Shown here in pieces: positions 7,936 through 18,522 of a stretch of 64,000 nucleotides of DNA. Made by a program: the position numbers and the translations under genes. The DNA is from CAVOAK01 sp965217615. GTDB lineage: Bacteria; Pseudomonadota; Alphaproteobacteria; UBA8366; CAVOAK01. The stretch covers positions 186,001-250,000 of the forward strand of contig CBDCIT010000030.1 in assembly GCA_965217615.1 (NCBI GenBank), in the 5' to 3' direction. Below the pieces are notes generated by a model that did no database searches, had not been told where the DNA came from, and saw only the letters and a program-made list of their open reading frames with translations. Within the stretch, counting starts at the first letter, position 1; the number at the start of each line of letters is the position of its first letter.

Positions 7936-10900
7936 ATGAAGAAGACCGGCCCCAGTTTCCAGCTCAGCGCTACCGACCTCGTCGGCTATCTGAACTGCCA
8001 GCATTTATCCGGCCTTGACTGCGCCGTTGCCGAAGGTGCGCTCGCAAAACCGAAAGTGTGGGACCCACTGCTCCAGATTTTATGGGAGCGCGGTTCCATT
8101 CATGAACAGAACTATGTCACGCATCTGGAGCAAGCCGGTCTGGATGTCGTACGTATTGATGGCGTTGATATCACCGACGATGCGGTGAAAGACACGCTTG
8201 CGGCCATGAAGTTCGGCACTGCCATAATTGTGCAAGGCGCGCTCTCATACAACGGCTGGAGCGGTCGTGCCGATATTCTGCGCCGAGTCAAAAAGCCGAG
8301 CGCCATTGGCGATTGGTCCTATGAGGTGATCGATACAAAGCTCGCGCGTGAAACCAAAGCGGGAACCGTTCTCCAGCTCTGCCTTTATTCGGACCTGCTG
8401 ACCGCAGCGCAGGGGACCGCACCTGAATATATGCATGTTGTCGCACCGTGGTCTGACTTTGAACCGCAGCAATATCGCTTTACCGACTATGCCGCCAATT
8501 TCCGCAAGGTGCAGCACGCGTTGCGGAAATCGCTCTCAGATCAGGAGACGGAAGAGACTTATCCCGATCCCAAGGAACATTGCAATATCTGCCGCTGGCG
8601 GGAAAAGTGCGACAAACGCCGCCGGGACGATGATCACCTTTGCCTTGTGGCTGGGATTTCAAAGCTCCAAATCAATGAACTGAAACAGCGGGGCATCGCT
8701 ACCGTACAGGATCTGGCGGCATTGCCGTTACCGCTGGCATGGAAGCCGGACCGCGGCGCGGTCAACTCCTATGGCAGGGTGCGCGAACAGGCCCGCATTC
8801 AGGTCGAGGCGCGGCAGAGCGGCGAAGGCAAATTCGAATTGCTACCGGTGGAGGATGGCTTTGGCCTGACTTGCCTTCCGGGACCCTCGCCTGGCGATAT
8901 TTTCTTCGATCTGGAAGGCGATTCTTTCGTCGGCGAGCACGGCCTTGAATATCTGTTCGGCTATGTGTTCAGTGATGAAAGCGACGAGGCCGTTTATTAA
9001 GAGCGAGTGGGCCTTTACTCGCGTTGATGAAAAGCAGGCCTTCGAGAATTTCGTCGATTTTGTCATGGCACGTTGGGAAATCATCCCGGCCTACACATCT
9101 ACCATTACGCACCGTATGAGCCGCCAGCCTTAAAGCGGCTGATGGGACGCTACGCGACTAAGGAAGAAGAGATCGACCGGTTGCTGCGCGCCGGTGTGTT
9201 TGTCGATCTCTACCATGTCGTGCGTCACGGCGTTCGTGCCAGCGTCGAGAGCTATTCGATCAAGCATCTTGAGTCGTTCTACGGCTTTGAGCGCGACACC
9301 AAACTTCCCGATGCGAATGCGGCGCTCGCGAACCTCCAGGCTAATCTGGAGCTGAATGATGCTCCTTCGATTACAGATGAAACAAAAGCTGTCGTGCAGG
9401 CCTACAACAAGGATGACTGCGCCTCTGCCGCCAGGCTGCGAGACTGGCTGGAAACACTGCGCGATCAACTGGTGGCTGATGGCGCGGACCTACCCCGCCC
9501 CGAGCCGGGTGACGGGTCGCCGAATGATAAAATCACCGATTGGGTGATCAGGATAAATGCGCTGATCGAGCGCCAGACCGCTAATATTCCCGCCGATCGG
9601 GAAGAGCGGGATGAAGAGCAGCAGGCACGTTGGATACTGGCCAATATCATCGACTGGCATCGCCGGGAGAACAAGGCGGTGTGGTGGGAGTATTTCCGGT
9701 TAAGCGATCTCTCGGCGGAAGACCTGGTGGATGAACGGGCTGGTCTGTCCGGCCTCACCTTGGTCGGCGAGGCCGGCGGTACTGCAAATGCGCCGATTCA
9801 CCGCTACAGATTCCCGCCACAGGAAACCGAACTCCGCGGCGGAGATAAACTTCATAATCTCGGCGGCGACAGGGTGGGTTCGATCGCCGCCATTTCCTTT
9901 GAGGATTACACCGTCGATATCAAGAAGCGGCAGGATAGTGCCGCGATCCACCCGCAAGCCGTGTTTGCGCACACCTATGTCGATGCACAGGTGCTCGCTG
10001 ATTCACTTGTGCGGCTCGGAAAGAGTGTCGCCGATCACGGACTTTGCGGTGAAGGCCCGTATCAGGCCGCGCGCGATCTCCTGCTGAGAGAGGTCCCGCG
10101 CGTCGGTTCTCAAGAGCTGCACCGTGACGGGGAAACGACAGTGCAAGCAGCCGTGCGGCTATGCGGCCATCTGGTAGGCGGCATATTGCCGATTCAAGGA
10201 CAGCCAGGCGCAGGCAAGACCTTCACTGGCGCGCAAATGATTTGCGAACTGGTACGCCAGGGCAAAACAGTCGGCATCACGGCGAACAGCCATAAGGTGA
10301 TCCGCAATCTGATCGACGCGGCTATCACGGCAGCAGACGAAAACGGCATGAACCTGAAATGCTGCCATAAGGCGGCTGAGATTGAAGAGCCTCAACATCG
10401 CCTTACCTTTACGAAAGACAGCAGGAGACTGTTAGGCGAGCTTGGCAGCGCCGTCAACGTGGGCGCCGGTACAGCTTGGCTGTGGGTGCAGCGCGATGCT
10501 TTCGAGACGATCGATGTCCTGTTTGTCGATGAGGCCGCACAAATGTCATTGGCCAATGTTCTGGCAGTTTCGCAATCTGCAAGAACCGTTGTGCTGATCG
10601 GCGATCCGCAACAACTCGATCAACCGACACAAGGCAGCCATCCGGATGGCACTGACGCCTCGGCACTCGATCACATCTTGGCCGGCAAGCAAACGATCGG
10701 GCCTGAGCAAGGACTGTTCCTCGAAGAGACCTGGCGGCTGCATCCGTCGATATCCGCCTACACATCGGAGCTTTTCTATGACAGCAAGCTCAGGGCGAAA
10801 GAAGACCTAGAGCAACAGATAGTTAATGCGCCGGGATCGATCCGCGGTGCGGGCCTCTACTACCTGCCGGTCAAACATGACGGCAATCAGAACTGCTCCC

Positions 10901-11385
10901 TGGAAGAGGCCGAGGCAATCAGCACGGTTGTCAATGAAATCTTGAACAGCGGCGCAAACTGGGTCGATCGTGACGGCACTGAGAAGCCGGTCACGCTTGA
11001 GGACATTCTAATTATCGCGCCTTACAACGCGCAGGTTTTTGAAATTCAACGGTGCCTACCGGGAGCCAATGTGGGCACTGTGGACAAGTTCCAGGGTCAG
11101 GAAGCGCCGATTGCAATTTATTCGATGGCCACATCAAGCCATGCGGATGCGCCGCGCGGTATGGAGTTCCTGTACAGCCTGAACCGGCTCAACGTGGCGA
11201 CGTCCCGCGCCAAGTGCCTGTCAATCATTGTCAGCTCTCCGCAGGTGTTCGAGGCCGATTGCCGAACGCCGCGGCAGATTCAGCTCGCCAATGACCTCTG
11301 CCGCTATCTGGAGCTGGCCGAAGAGATCGATATTGGTGCTGCTTCTTCGCAAGCGGCGCATGCCGCGGCAGCCGGTCAACCCTGA
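7936..11385 (+). pseudogene. TM0106-family RecB-like nuclease/helicase, frame disrupted
   Basis: The full 1150-codon gene encodes three parts. First is a Cas4/RecB-like nuclease (YEVIDTKLA near residue 131, and the Cys cluster CNICRWREKC near 215-224). Next is a DEDD-type region (IFFDLEGD near 322). Last is a superfamily 1 helicase with Walker A GQPGAGKT near 755, VDEAAQMS near 864, IGDPQQLDQPTQGS, VDKFQGQEAP and RLNVATSRAK. This matches the TM0106 family of putative DNA-processing enzymes. An extra T near 8997 creates a TAA stop at 8998-9000, and a missing A near 9079 restores the original frame. About 75 bases are read out of frame. Confidence 0.85.
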
Positions 11386-11760
11386 TCAGTTATAAAGTCA
11401 CAAGCACAGCTGACTTATGGCAGGGGGCGTCCACATATCTCTCGTGGCAGGGTCTGGATTGTTCACGCTGGCCGTCCCCTTTCCGGCCGATCTTGCCTAC
11501 GGGCAAGAGCAGGATCTCCCTGGTTACCTGGCGATCCATCCCGTGACTTTGCACCGGTCCACGACCCCGTACGTCCCGTTGCGCATCGCCATTAGCGGCG
11601 CTTCCGGTGCTGCCCTCACACACTTAACAATGAAGGCGTCAGTGAGCGTTCAGTCGGCAGGTGGCGAGGATCGAAGCAGGCAACCCATCTCCCCTCTCAG
11701 TGGGTACTCTCGACAACAATCCGGGCATCCGTCACCCTACGAGCGAACAGTTGTTGCGCC
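11386..11760. other. non-coding or unrecognised stretch
   Basis: About 375 bases between the helicase gene and the MFS remnant. Short open frames exist on both strands, but none shows a motif, a ribosome-binding site with matching start, or a family I can name. It is probably degraded sequence. Confidence 0.4.
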
Positions 11761-11974
11761 ACCGGCGACACCGGCAAGGTGTTCGGTTTCCTCTCAACCG
11801 CGTTCTTGGTCGGCGGTGTGGTGACCCCGGTGATCTTCGGTTGGATCCTCGACAATGCCGGCGCGCTGGATGTTCTGGCTAATTGCCGCCTTTATGTTGG
11901 CCGCTATCTTGACGGTGGTTCGGTTGGGACGGTCGCGTCCGGTGTCGACGACCGACGGCGGGGTCAACTCCTAG
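11761..11974 (+). pseudogene. MFS transporter C-terminal remnant
   Basis: The plus strand reads TGDTGKVFGFLSTAFLVGG followed by VVTPVIFGWILDNAGALD, typical of late transmembrane helices of major facilitator transporters. After a frame change near 11870 it continues WMFWLIAAFMLAAILTVVRLG to a stop at 11974. The first part of the transporter is missing. IS21 copy 1 begins 74 bases further on. Confidence 0.7.
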
Positions 11975-12163
11975 CTGGCCGCTAATATCGACGTCCATCC
12001 TTATGGGTAAACGTCCATGTGCCATCAGAGACGAGTACCGCCTCGATTGTTGATCGGCGTGGAATATTGACCCCCTTGGTGGGGTAATCGGCGTCCAAAA
12101 TTGACCCCCCTGGGTTTGTGATTTTTAACACACCTTGTTGTTTGGACAGACGAGGTGGGGGAG

Positions 12164-13678
12164 ATGCTGGTTGTGGAGACGATTGCGCGGATCCGTCGGG
12201 ATCATCTGGTGAAGGGCGTTCCGATCAAGAAGATCGCCCGGGATTTGAGGGTTTCGAAGAACACGGTGCGCAAGGTGGTACGGGGCGATGAGACCTCGTA
12301 CAGCTACGCGCGCAAGATCCAGCCGCTGCCGAAGCTTGGGCCGTGGGTGGAGGAGTTGGAGCGCCGGCTTGAGGCCAACGAGAAGAAGCCGCGCCGGGAC
12401 CGCTTGTCTCTGCTGCGGATTCATGAAGACCTTGCGGCTCTGGGCTATGGCGGCGGCTACGACGCGGTGCGCCGCTACGCCAGGACCTGGCGGCGGCGGT
12501 GGCGGCTGTTGTCGCCGTCGCAGGGTTTTGTGCCGCTGAGCTTCGATCCCGGCGAGGCCTACCAGTTCGACTGGAGCCACGAGTACGCGCGCCTGTCGGG
12601 TGTGACGACCAAGGTGAAGGCGGCGCACATGCGGCTCTGCTACAGCCGCATGCAGCTGGTTCAGATCTTCCCGCGCGAGAGCCAGGAGATGGTGTTCGAG
12701 GCGCATGAGCGCGCCTTCCGCTTCTTCGGCGGGGTCTGCCGGCGGGGCATCTACGACAACATGAAGACGGCGGTGAGCATGGTCTTCGTGGGCAAGGAGC
12801 GCGCCTACAACCGGCGCTTTCTGGAGCTGTGCTCCCACCATCTGGTGGAGCCGGTGGCGTGCACTCCGGGTGCGGGCTGGGAGAAGGGCCAGGTCGAGAG
12901 GCAGGTGGGTGACGTCCGCGGCCGCCTGTTCGTGCCCATCCCGCGGGGCCGCTCTTACGCCGAGATCAACGCGTGGCTGATGGATCGGTGTATCGAGGAC
13001 GCCAAGAAGCGGCCGCATCCGACGATCGAGGGCAAGACGGTGTGGCAGGTGTTCGAGGAGGAGCGGCCCTTCCTGATGGCCTATCGCGGCCCCTTCGACG
13101 GCTTCCACGCCACCGAGGTATCGGTCTCCAAGACCTGTCTGGTGCGCTTCGACAACAACCACTACAGCGTGGCGGCCCGCGCCGTCGGGCGGACGGTCGA
13201 CGTGCGGGCCTATGCCGATCGTATTGTCATCCGCCAGGATGGCGAGACTGTTGCCGAACACCCCCGGAGCTTTGGACGCGGTGAGATCGCCTGCAATCCA
13301 TGGCACTACGTGCCGATCCTGACACGGAAGCCCGGTGCGCTGAGGAATGGCGCGCCTTTCAAGGGTTGGCAACTGCCCGGCGCGCTGGGCCGCATACGGG
13401 CTCGGCTGACGGGTTGCAACGACGGTGACAGGCAGTTCGTGAGGATCCTCGCGGCGGTGCTGGAGGACGGGCTGGAGGCGGTCGAGGCGGCCTGCGCCGA
13501 AGCGCTCGCCTGCGGCGCCTGCAGCGCTGATGTTGTGCTCAACATCCTCGCCCGGCAGTGCCAGCAGCAGCCGCCGCCGGCCATCCCAACGCCCGAGGGC
13601 CTGCAGCTTCGCCACCAGCCGGTGGCCGACTGCCGCCGCTACGACCGCCTGAGGGAGGCCGGTCATGGAGCGTCATGA
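12164..13678 (+). CDS. istA: IS21 transposase IstA
   Basis: This 504-residue transposase is intact. It has an N-terminal helix-turn-helix (VPIKKIARDLRVSKNTVRKVVRG), an rve-type integrase core with the first Asp in YQFDWSHEYARL, a second in IYDNMKTAV and a Glu region GWEKGQVERQVGD, and a C-terminal beta-barrel (VRFDNNHYSVAARAVG). ATG 12164 follows a GAGGTGGGGGAG site; GTG 12155 is an alternative. It overlaps istB by 14 bases. The long open frame on the opposite strand is a composition artefact. Confidence 0.93.
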   Translation: MLVVETIARIRRDHLVKGVPIKKIARDLRVSKNTVRKVVRGDETSYSYARKIQPLPKLGPWVEELERRLEANEKKPRRDRLSLLRIHEDLAALGYGGGYDAVRRYARTWRRRWRLLSPSQGFVPLSFDPGEAYQFDWSHEYARLSGVTTKVKAAHMRLCYSRMQLVQIFPRESQEMVFEAHERAFRFFGGVCRRGIYDNMKTAVSMVFVGKERAYNRRFLELCSHHLVEPVACTPGAGWEKGQVERQVGDVRGRLFVPIPRGRSYAEINAWLMDRCIEDAKKRPHPTIEGKTVWQVFEEERPFLMAYRGPFDGFHATEVSVSKTCLVRFDNNHYSVAARAVGRTVDVRAYADRIVIRQDGETVAEHPRSFGRGEIACNPWHYVPILTRKPGALRNGAPFKGWQLPGALGRIRARLTGCNDGDRQFVRILAAVLEDGLEAVEAACAEALACGACSADVVLNILARQCQQQPPPAIPTPEGLQLRHQPVADCRRYDRLREAGHGAS

Positions 13679-14393
13679 TGTGCTGGCGATGATGACGGCG
13701 CTGAAGCTTGCAGGCATGCGCGCCGCCTACGACGACATCCTCGCCGACGGGCTCAAGCGCCGTCATCCGGTGCAACAGATCATCGGTACGCTGCTGCAGA
13801 CCGAGGTCGCCGACAAGCAGGCGCGCTCCATCAAGTACCAGATGACGTCCGCCAAGCTGCCGACGGCCAAGGAGCTGGCCGACTTCGACTTCGCCGCTTC
13901 CCCGGGCAATGAGCCCCTGATCCAGGAACTCGCCGGCGGCGACTTCCTGGAGAGCAAGCGCAACATCGTGCTGGTCGGCGGCACCGGCACCGGCAAGACC
14001 CATCTCGCCGTCGCCATCGCCCGCGCCTGTATCAGAAAGGGCGCCCGTGGCCGCTGCTACAACGTCGTCGACCTGGTCAACCACCTCGAGGCCGAACTCC
14101 GCTCCGGACGCCAGGGCCGTACCGCGGACCAACTCGTCCGACGCGACTTCGTCATCCTCGACGAACTCGGCTACCTGCCCTTCGCCCAGGCCGGCGGCCA
14201 GCTGCTGTTCCACCTGATGAGCCGGCTCTACGAGCGCACCTCGATCATCGTCACCACCAACCTCGCTTTCGGCGAATGGCCCTCCGTCTTCGGCGACCCC
14301 AAGATGACCACCGCGCTGCTCGACCGCCTGACCCACCATTGCGAGATCATCGAGACCGGCAACGAGAGCTGGCGCTTCAAGAACCGCTCCTGA
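13665..14393 (+). CDS. istB: IS21 helper ATPase IstB
   Basis: This 242-residue AAA+ ATPase of the DnaC/IstB type activates IstA and selects target DNA. Walker A is intact (GGTGTGKTHLA near residues 106-116), Walker B is FVILDELGYLPF, and the sensor region is SIIVTTNLAFGEWPSVFGD. It overlaps the istA end and is intact, unlike the second copy in this window. Confidence 0.94.
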   Translation: MERHDVLAMMTALKLAGMRAAYDDILADGLKRRHPVQQIIGTLLQTEVADKQARSIKYQMTSAKLPTAKELADFDFAASPGNEPLIQELAGGDFLESKRNIVLVGGTGTGKTHLAVAIARACIRKGARGRCYNVVDLVNHLEAELRSGRQGRTADQLVRRDFVILDELGYLPFAQAGGQLLFHLMSRLYERTSIIVTTNLAFGEWPSVFGDPKMTTALLDRLTHHCEIIETGNESWRFKNRS

Positions 14394-14440
14394 CCGGACG
14401 CCGGCCGTGCCTGCGGCCCGCTTGCCCCGGTGGGTCAACA

Positions 14441-14462
14441 GGCTTGACGTATACGTCAAGCC
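14441..14462. repeat. perfect 22-bp palindrome inside IS21
   Basis: A perfect palindrome with core CTTGACGTATACGTCAAG, extended by GG and CC on its sides, lies 48 bases after the istB stop and before the right end. The same palindrome occurs at 39937-39958 in copy 2. It may terminate istAB transcription or bind a protein near the end. Confidence 0.75.
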
Positions 14463-14607
14463 CACGCGGCTTCGCTCCGCGCACCGCAAGGCGCTACACG
14501 AAGCCGCTCGGGTCCCCCCTATTGACTACCGGGACAACCTCCGCCGTGCCACTCAGGGGGTCAATATTGCACGCCGATAGGGGGTCAATTTTGGACGCCG
14601 ATTGACA

Positions 14608-14650
14608 GAGAAGCGCCAAAACCAATTTCCACCACTTTCGAGACACAACC
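14608..14650 (-). repeat. IS256-type terminal fragment
   Basis: These 43 bases (containing GCGCCAAAACCAATTTCCAC and ending GACACAACC) match the reverse complement of the left end of the IS256-type element at 34477, apart from two or three bases. Only this end is present. The rest was lost or replaced where IS21 copy 1 abuts. Confidence 0.8.
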
Positions 14651-14715
14651 AATGGCTAAAAGCAGACATTATGCGGCGAAATTTTAATGTCCGTTTATGA
14701 GTCTGTTCCACCCCC

Positions 14716-15381
14716 TCACACCCTTCTCACCGAGACCACGTACAAGGGATCGAAGCCGGTGCCTCCTTCCACCAGCCGCTCGGCCGTGAAGTCGGTGTAG
14801 CCCCCCGCTTCGGCGAGGTAGCCACCGATAAGCTGGGTCCGCTCAGCATCCGAGCAAGCTCGCCAGACGGCCACCGCCTTGGTGGGGAACACGCGGTTGG
14901 TATAGGCGACGTAAATGGCGCCGCCGGGCAGGAGCACCCGGGCGACATCGGCCAGCACCCGGACGGGCTGGGTAAGGTACTGAATGGAAAACGAGATCAG
15001 GCAGGCATCGAAGCTGTCATCGGCGAAGGGGAGCGCGGGCAAGCGGTTGAGGTCCTGAACTACTCCGCCCCCGAGCGCCGTGTTTTCGAGAAGCTCGGTG
15101 ATGTTCATGCCGAGCCCGACAATCCTGGCGTATTCCCCGTCGTCGGGAAGGTGGGAGCGGTAGGCGGACATGAGGTCGAGGACGCGGGCGCCGGACTTCA
15201 ACACGCGGCCATAGAATTCCGTCAACGCGGCGCTCCCGTGCTCGTCCACGTGGATGACCAGCCGGGGCATGACATAAAAGTCCCGGTCGTCGGACTCGTC
15301 GACCCGCCGAAAATAATCGGGATTGCCTGACATCCGCGGTGGCAGTGCGGCCACACCCGCCGGAGGTTCACGCCGCCCCAT
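14716..15381 (-). CDS. class I SAM-dependent methyltransferase
   Basis: This 221-residue methyltransferase (type 11) has a SAM-binding start VLKSGARVLDLMSAYRSHLP, a second motif VVQDLNRLPALPFADDSFDA and the post-motif ALPGG-like RVLLPGGAIYVAYTNRVFP. The acidic-loop Gly-rich motif is weak (DLMSAYRS). The start may instead be Met17 (MSGNPDYFRRVDES). The substrate is unknown. It stands alone, flanked by imperfect inverted copies of a roughly 23-base sequence. Confidence 0.82.
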   Translation of the reverse strand: MGRREPPAGVAALPPRMSGNPDYFRRVDESDDRDFYVMPRLVIHVDEHGSAALTEFYGRVLKSGARVLDLMSAYRSHLPDDGEYARIVGLGMNITELLENTALGGGVVQDLNRLPALPFADDSFDACLISFSIQYLTQPVRVLADVARVLLPGGAIYVAYTNRVFPTKAVAVWRACSDAERTQLIGGYLAEAGGYTDFTAERLVEGGTGFDPLYVVSVRRV

Positions 15382-15605
15382 TACGCGCCACCTTCCATTT
15401 CAAATACTCTCTCACTTTGCCAATCCGAAAATGGGTTTGTGCCAAGCAAACGGGATCGTTGCCTGTCAGTGTACGATAACCGCAGATAATGTCCGCTTCT
15501 GGCTATTAGCGGACAATCTTCACGAGGTCGGAAATCGTCTTTAGTGGCCTTCGGCGAACATCTTCGGACCCGACGGAAGTCTCACCGAATAGGAAGTTGA
15601 GGCTC

Positions 15606-16619
15606 TTACTTGACGTTGAGAACGGAACTCGCCGCCGCCCCCATGACACCAAAGGCGACGCTGTGCGTGAACAGAAGCTTAAGCCGCGAATTTCGGGTGT
15701 CGGAAACGGTGATCAACTCGAAGTCTTTGCCTATTTCGACGATGCGTCGCACCGGGTCGCCGACGTCGCTAAGAGTTGCAGGCGTCTCGACCCCCATGTC
15801 TTCCAGCATCGCGCGTGCCGATTGCAGCTCGGCATCGACCTCGCTGCGATCCTCGTCGACATTTGCCACGCTTAACAACGTTACCGGTCTGCCGCAGTGT
15901 TGGGCCAGCACCGCGGTCCGCCGCACCGCGTCGAGGGACTGGTCGGAACCATCGCTACAGAGCAGGAATCCGTTCTTGCCCGCCCGCTCGCGCGCGACAA
16001 GGACCGAACACGGCGCCAGCATGGCGACCCTCTGGACCACGCTCATTCGAAGAAGGGAACGGAACTCACCGCGCCAGCGGCTTGGCCTGCCTATGATCAT
16101 CAAATTGTAGGGCCCGAGCTCATATTGATCGAGGATGCCGCTTGCCGTGTCGGGCGCCATCTTCAGTTTCAAGACGATGCTCTTACCTTTCTCGTTGCGG
16201 TATTCAATCTTGTTGTCGCCCAATGGATCGCCACGTATGTCCCTATGGCTAGGGATCGCCGTCCACTCGTCGGCCAATTCGCTTTCGCTGATCAACATGT
16301 CCCGGCCACGTTTCAGATGCTGGATTTCCGGCAATTCCAGGTCCCATTCCAGCATGTTTGCCCGCGTCACCCGCATTTCCAATCCGCCCGACCGCAAGCC
16401 CTGATCGATCTTCCGCACATACAGAAGGATGATGTCGCATTCGTCTCCGCTGCCGATCTCGCTGGCGAATCGAAGCCCCTCGTAAGATTCGTCGGACCCA
16501 TCGATACAGACGAGAATACGAAATCGGTTGCGGCGCCACTCTCGGAGCTCCTCTAAGTCGCGGTCGGCATCGACATCGACCGGGGGGAGCGGAGTTTGCT
16601 TGCGGTTCCACCAGGCCAT
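15606..16619 (-). CDS. universal stress protein with two UspA domains
   Basis: This 337-residue protein has two tandem Usp folds. The first begins near residue 33 with FRILVCIDGSDESYEGLRFA and ends with NLMIIGRPSRWRGEFRSLL...SVLVARE. The second begins near 216 with GFLLCSDGSDQSLDAVRRTAVLA and ends with the hydrophobic MGAAASSVLNVK. A long insertion lies in the first domain. It begins 7 bases after the stop of the DASS transporter gene and is probably its operon partner, a pairing suggesting stress-linked control of uptake. Confidence 0.9.
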   Translation of the reverse strand: MAWWNRKQTPLPPVDVDADRDLEELREWRRNRFRILVCIDGSDESYEGLRFASEIGSGDECDIILLYVRKIDQGLRSGGLEMRVTRANMLEWDLELPEIQHLKRGRDMLISESELADEWTAIPSHRDIRGDPLGDNKIEYRNEKGKSIVLKLKMAPDTASGILDQYELGPYNLMIIGRPSRWRGEFRSLLRMSVVQRVAMLAPCSVLVARERAGKNGFLLCSDGSDQSLDAVRRTAVLAQHCGRPVTLLSVANVDEDRSEVDAELQSARAMLEDMGVETPATLSDVGDPVRRIVEIGKDFELITVSDTRNSRLKLLFTHSVAFGVMGAAASSVLNVK

Positions 16620-16626
16620 CGCTGTT

Positions 16627-18169
16627 CTATGCTCCGAGAAGAGGCCAATAGAGGACTGCGACGACGAGCATCAATGTCGTCGAAAGCACGACCATCCGCC
16701 ATCCAACCTTGAAGAAATCCGAGGCCTTCAGATAGCCCGACGCGTAGACGATGGTGCAGGCTGGCGTGCCGACCACGGTCAAATAAGCGAAGGCCGACGA
16801 TATCGCGGTAATAAAGCCAAGCACGATTCGGGTTTTCGCCGGCCACACTGGCAACGTTAAGGACGATCGGTCCGAGCACTGCGACGGCGGCACCATTTGA
16901 CATGGTATTGGTGACCGAAGTGGTTAGGACCGATATAGCCGCCCACAGGCCGACGCCATGATCGGCGCCAATCGGTATCATCAGCGACAGGAAATGCTCG
17001 GCCAGCCATTGGGCAGCACCCGTCTCCTTCATCTGCACGCCCAATGAGATCGCCGCCGCATAGAGCAGCACGACTCCCCAGTTGACGCCGGAATTGATGT
17101 CTTCCCAACGAACAAGTCCAGCAATTAGGAACAGGCAAGCGCCGGCGACGGCAATGGTCCCCATACCGAATTCGCCGGACTGGAATATCCAGCCAAGGAG
17201 AACTGCGAAAAAGAAACTGATGGCCAGCCAGTCGCTGGGCTTCATGGGGCCCTGCAGCTTGACTTGATTACGCAGCTTGGCGACGGCGCGTGAGAGGTTT
17301 CGATGTTCGGGTTTGAATGTCAGCAGAAGAACCGTCGTGACCAACGGCAGTTGCAAGAGGAATATCGGGTAGGCGTAGACCATCCAGGTCAAGTAGTCGA
17401 TTAGGAATACGCGTGTATCCGGGTTTAGCGGATCGTAGAAGAACTCCTTCCAGTAACCGATCATAATGGCGTTCCTGGCGCCACCCGACGGTGTCCCGAT
17501 GCCAGCAACGGCACATCCATAGGCGATCGAGAACAGCAGTACCGCGGCCAAATTGCGAACCTTGCGCGGGTCGTCAGAGGTCAACTGGATCAGAGTTATG
17601 CCGACCGGCAGCATCATCGCCGCCACCGTATGCTCACCGATGAACGAGGCCAGCAATCCCGATACTACTGAGATTCCGAAACAAATGTTCGTTGTCTTGG
17701 TCCCGGTCATCCGAACGATCGCAAATGCGATGCGTTTATCTAGCTGTTGCTTTACGACCGCCACCGCGAGCATCAGCGAGCCCATGATAAACAACACGGA
17801 ATCGGTCATCAGGCTTCTTGCCACCACAGTCGAATCCAACCCCAGCAGGGTCACTTGGCCGACAATGATCAGCAGGGCTACCGTCGGCAGCGGTATCGGC
17901 TCGGTAACGAACAGGATCGTCGCAACCGTCGACATGGTAAGCACGATCATGGCTGCGCGGCTGAGACCGTCTGGTAGGGGTAGCGACAGCATGGTGGCGC
18001 CGATCGCCATGGCGATGAAGAACCAGCGTTTCTCCCAGAAATAATAAAAATTAATCTGTGAGCGAACGACCGCAACACCGAATTGGCCGCGCCGACGCAA
18101 CCTTTTGGTCCAACCGACCGCAGTGTCGTGGGCCTGCAGGCTATCGAATTCCAATGACAACGTAGTCAT
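16627..18169 (-). pseudogene. DASS/SLC13-type sodium-dicarboxylate transporter, frameshifted
   Basis: About 514 codons encode a divalent anion:sodium symporter of the inner membrane. It starts MTTLSLEFDSLQAHDTAVGWTKRL and has more than ten hydrophobic helices, with the motifs FIGEHTVAAMMLPVG and TTSVTNTMSNGAAVAVLGPI. Near 16830 an extra A in CCCGAATCG shifts the frame after SVAGENP. The remaining tail (LGFITAISSAFAYLTVVGTP to AVLYWPLLGA) is intact in the next frame and stops at 16627. A single-base error in assembly or a real lesion could explain this. Confidence 0.87.
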
Positions 18170-18522
18170 TGCACCGGAACCTCTCTACCGAGATTTCCCA
18201 TAAATCCTCTGATTCGAAGGTGACAGTAGCCAACATTCTTGGTTACTGGAATATATTAACCTCCGCAGCTGCGTGACAGTCCGGTAATGCCATCTGACCG
18301 CGTTCGCAAGGCCATTAGGGCGGACTTTCGTCAACTGACGCACGCCGACTCCGGATCAGTACCTTGCCGTGAATTTCCTCGTCTAACATTGGAGCAAACC
18401 ATGATGCGCAATTCATCGGTTCGCTTCTAGTTAAGAACAATATCTTAATATGACGCATGGATATGTCTGCATCCAACCCAAAGCGGACGCAGGCAGGTCT
18501 CGTGGGTTACCCTTGGATCGGC
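18170..18522. other. intergenic region upstream of the transporter
   Basis: This AT-richer stretch of about 350 bases should hold the promoter of the transporter-Usp pair on the minus strand. I see no gene in it. Confidence 0.5.

Larger units (their letters stand above)
12048..14607 (+). mobile_element. IS21-family element, copy 1 (complete)
   Basis: This 2560-bp element has istA and istB. Its ends start TGTTGATCGGCGT (left) and TGTCAATCGGCGT (right, inward). Each end carries two tandem copies of an approximately 24-bp ATCGGCGTnnAAnATTGACCCCC unit, as IS21 multi-repeat ends do. No target duplication is visible. The right flank (14608-14650) is an IS256 terminal fragment while the left flank is not, so the locus was rearranged after insertion. 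Confidence 0.93.

Noticed and set aside
11390..11824. Possible small proteins on either strand after the helicase gene
   Set aside because: No ribosome-binding site, motif or family; one overlaps the MFS remnant in the wrong frame.
12125..13666. 513-codon open frame on the minus strand opposite istA
   Set aside because: It is antisense to a well-conserved IstA, is low in complexity (Ala/Arg/His/Leu-rich) and repeats opposite the second istA copy. This is a GC-rich shadow frame.
12040..14615. Target-site duplication for IS21 copy 1
   Set aside because: The left flank (CGCCTCGAT) and right flank (GAGAAGCG) share no repeat; the right flank is IS256 sequence.
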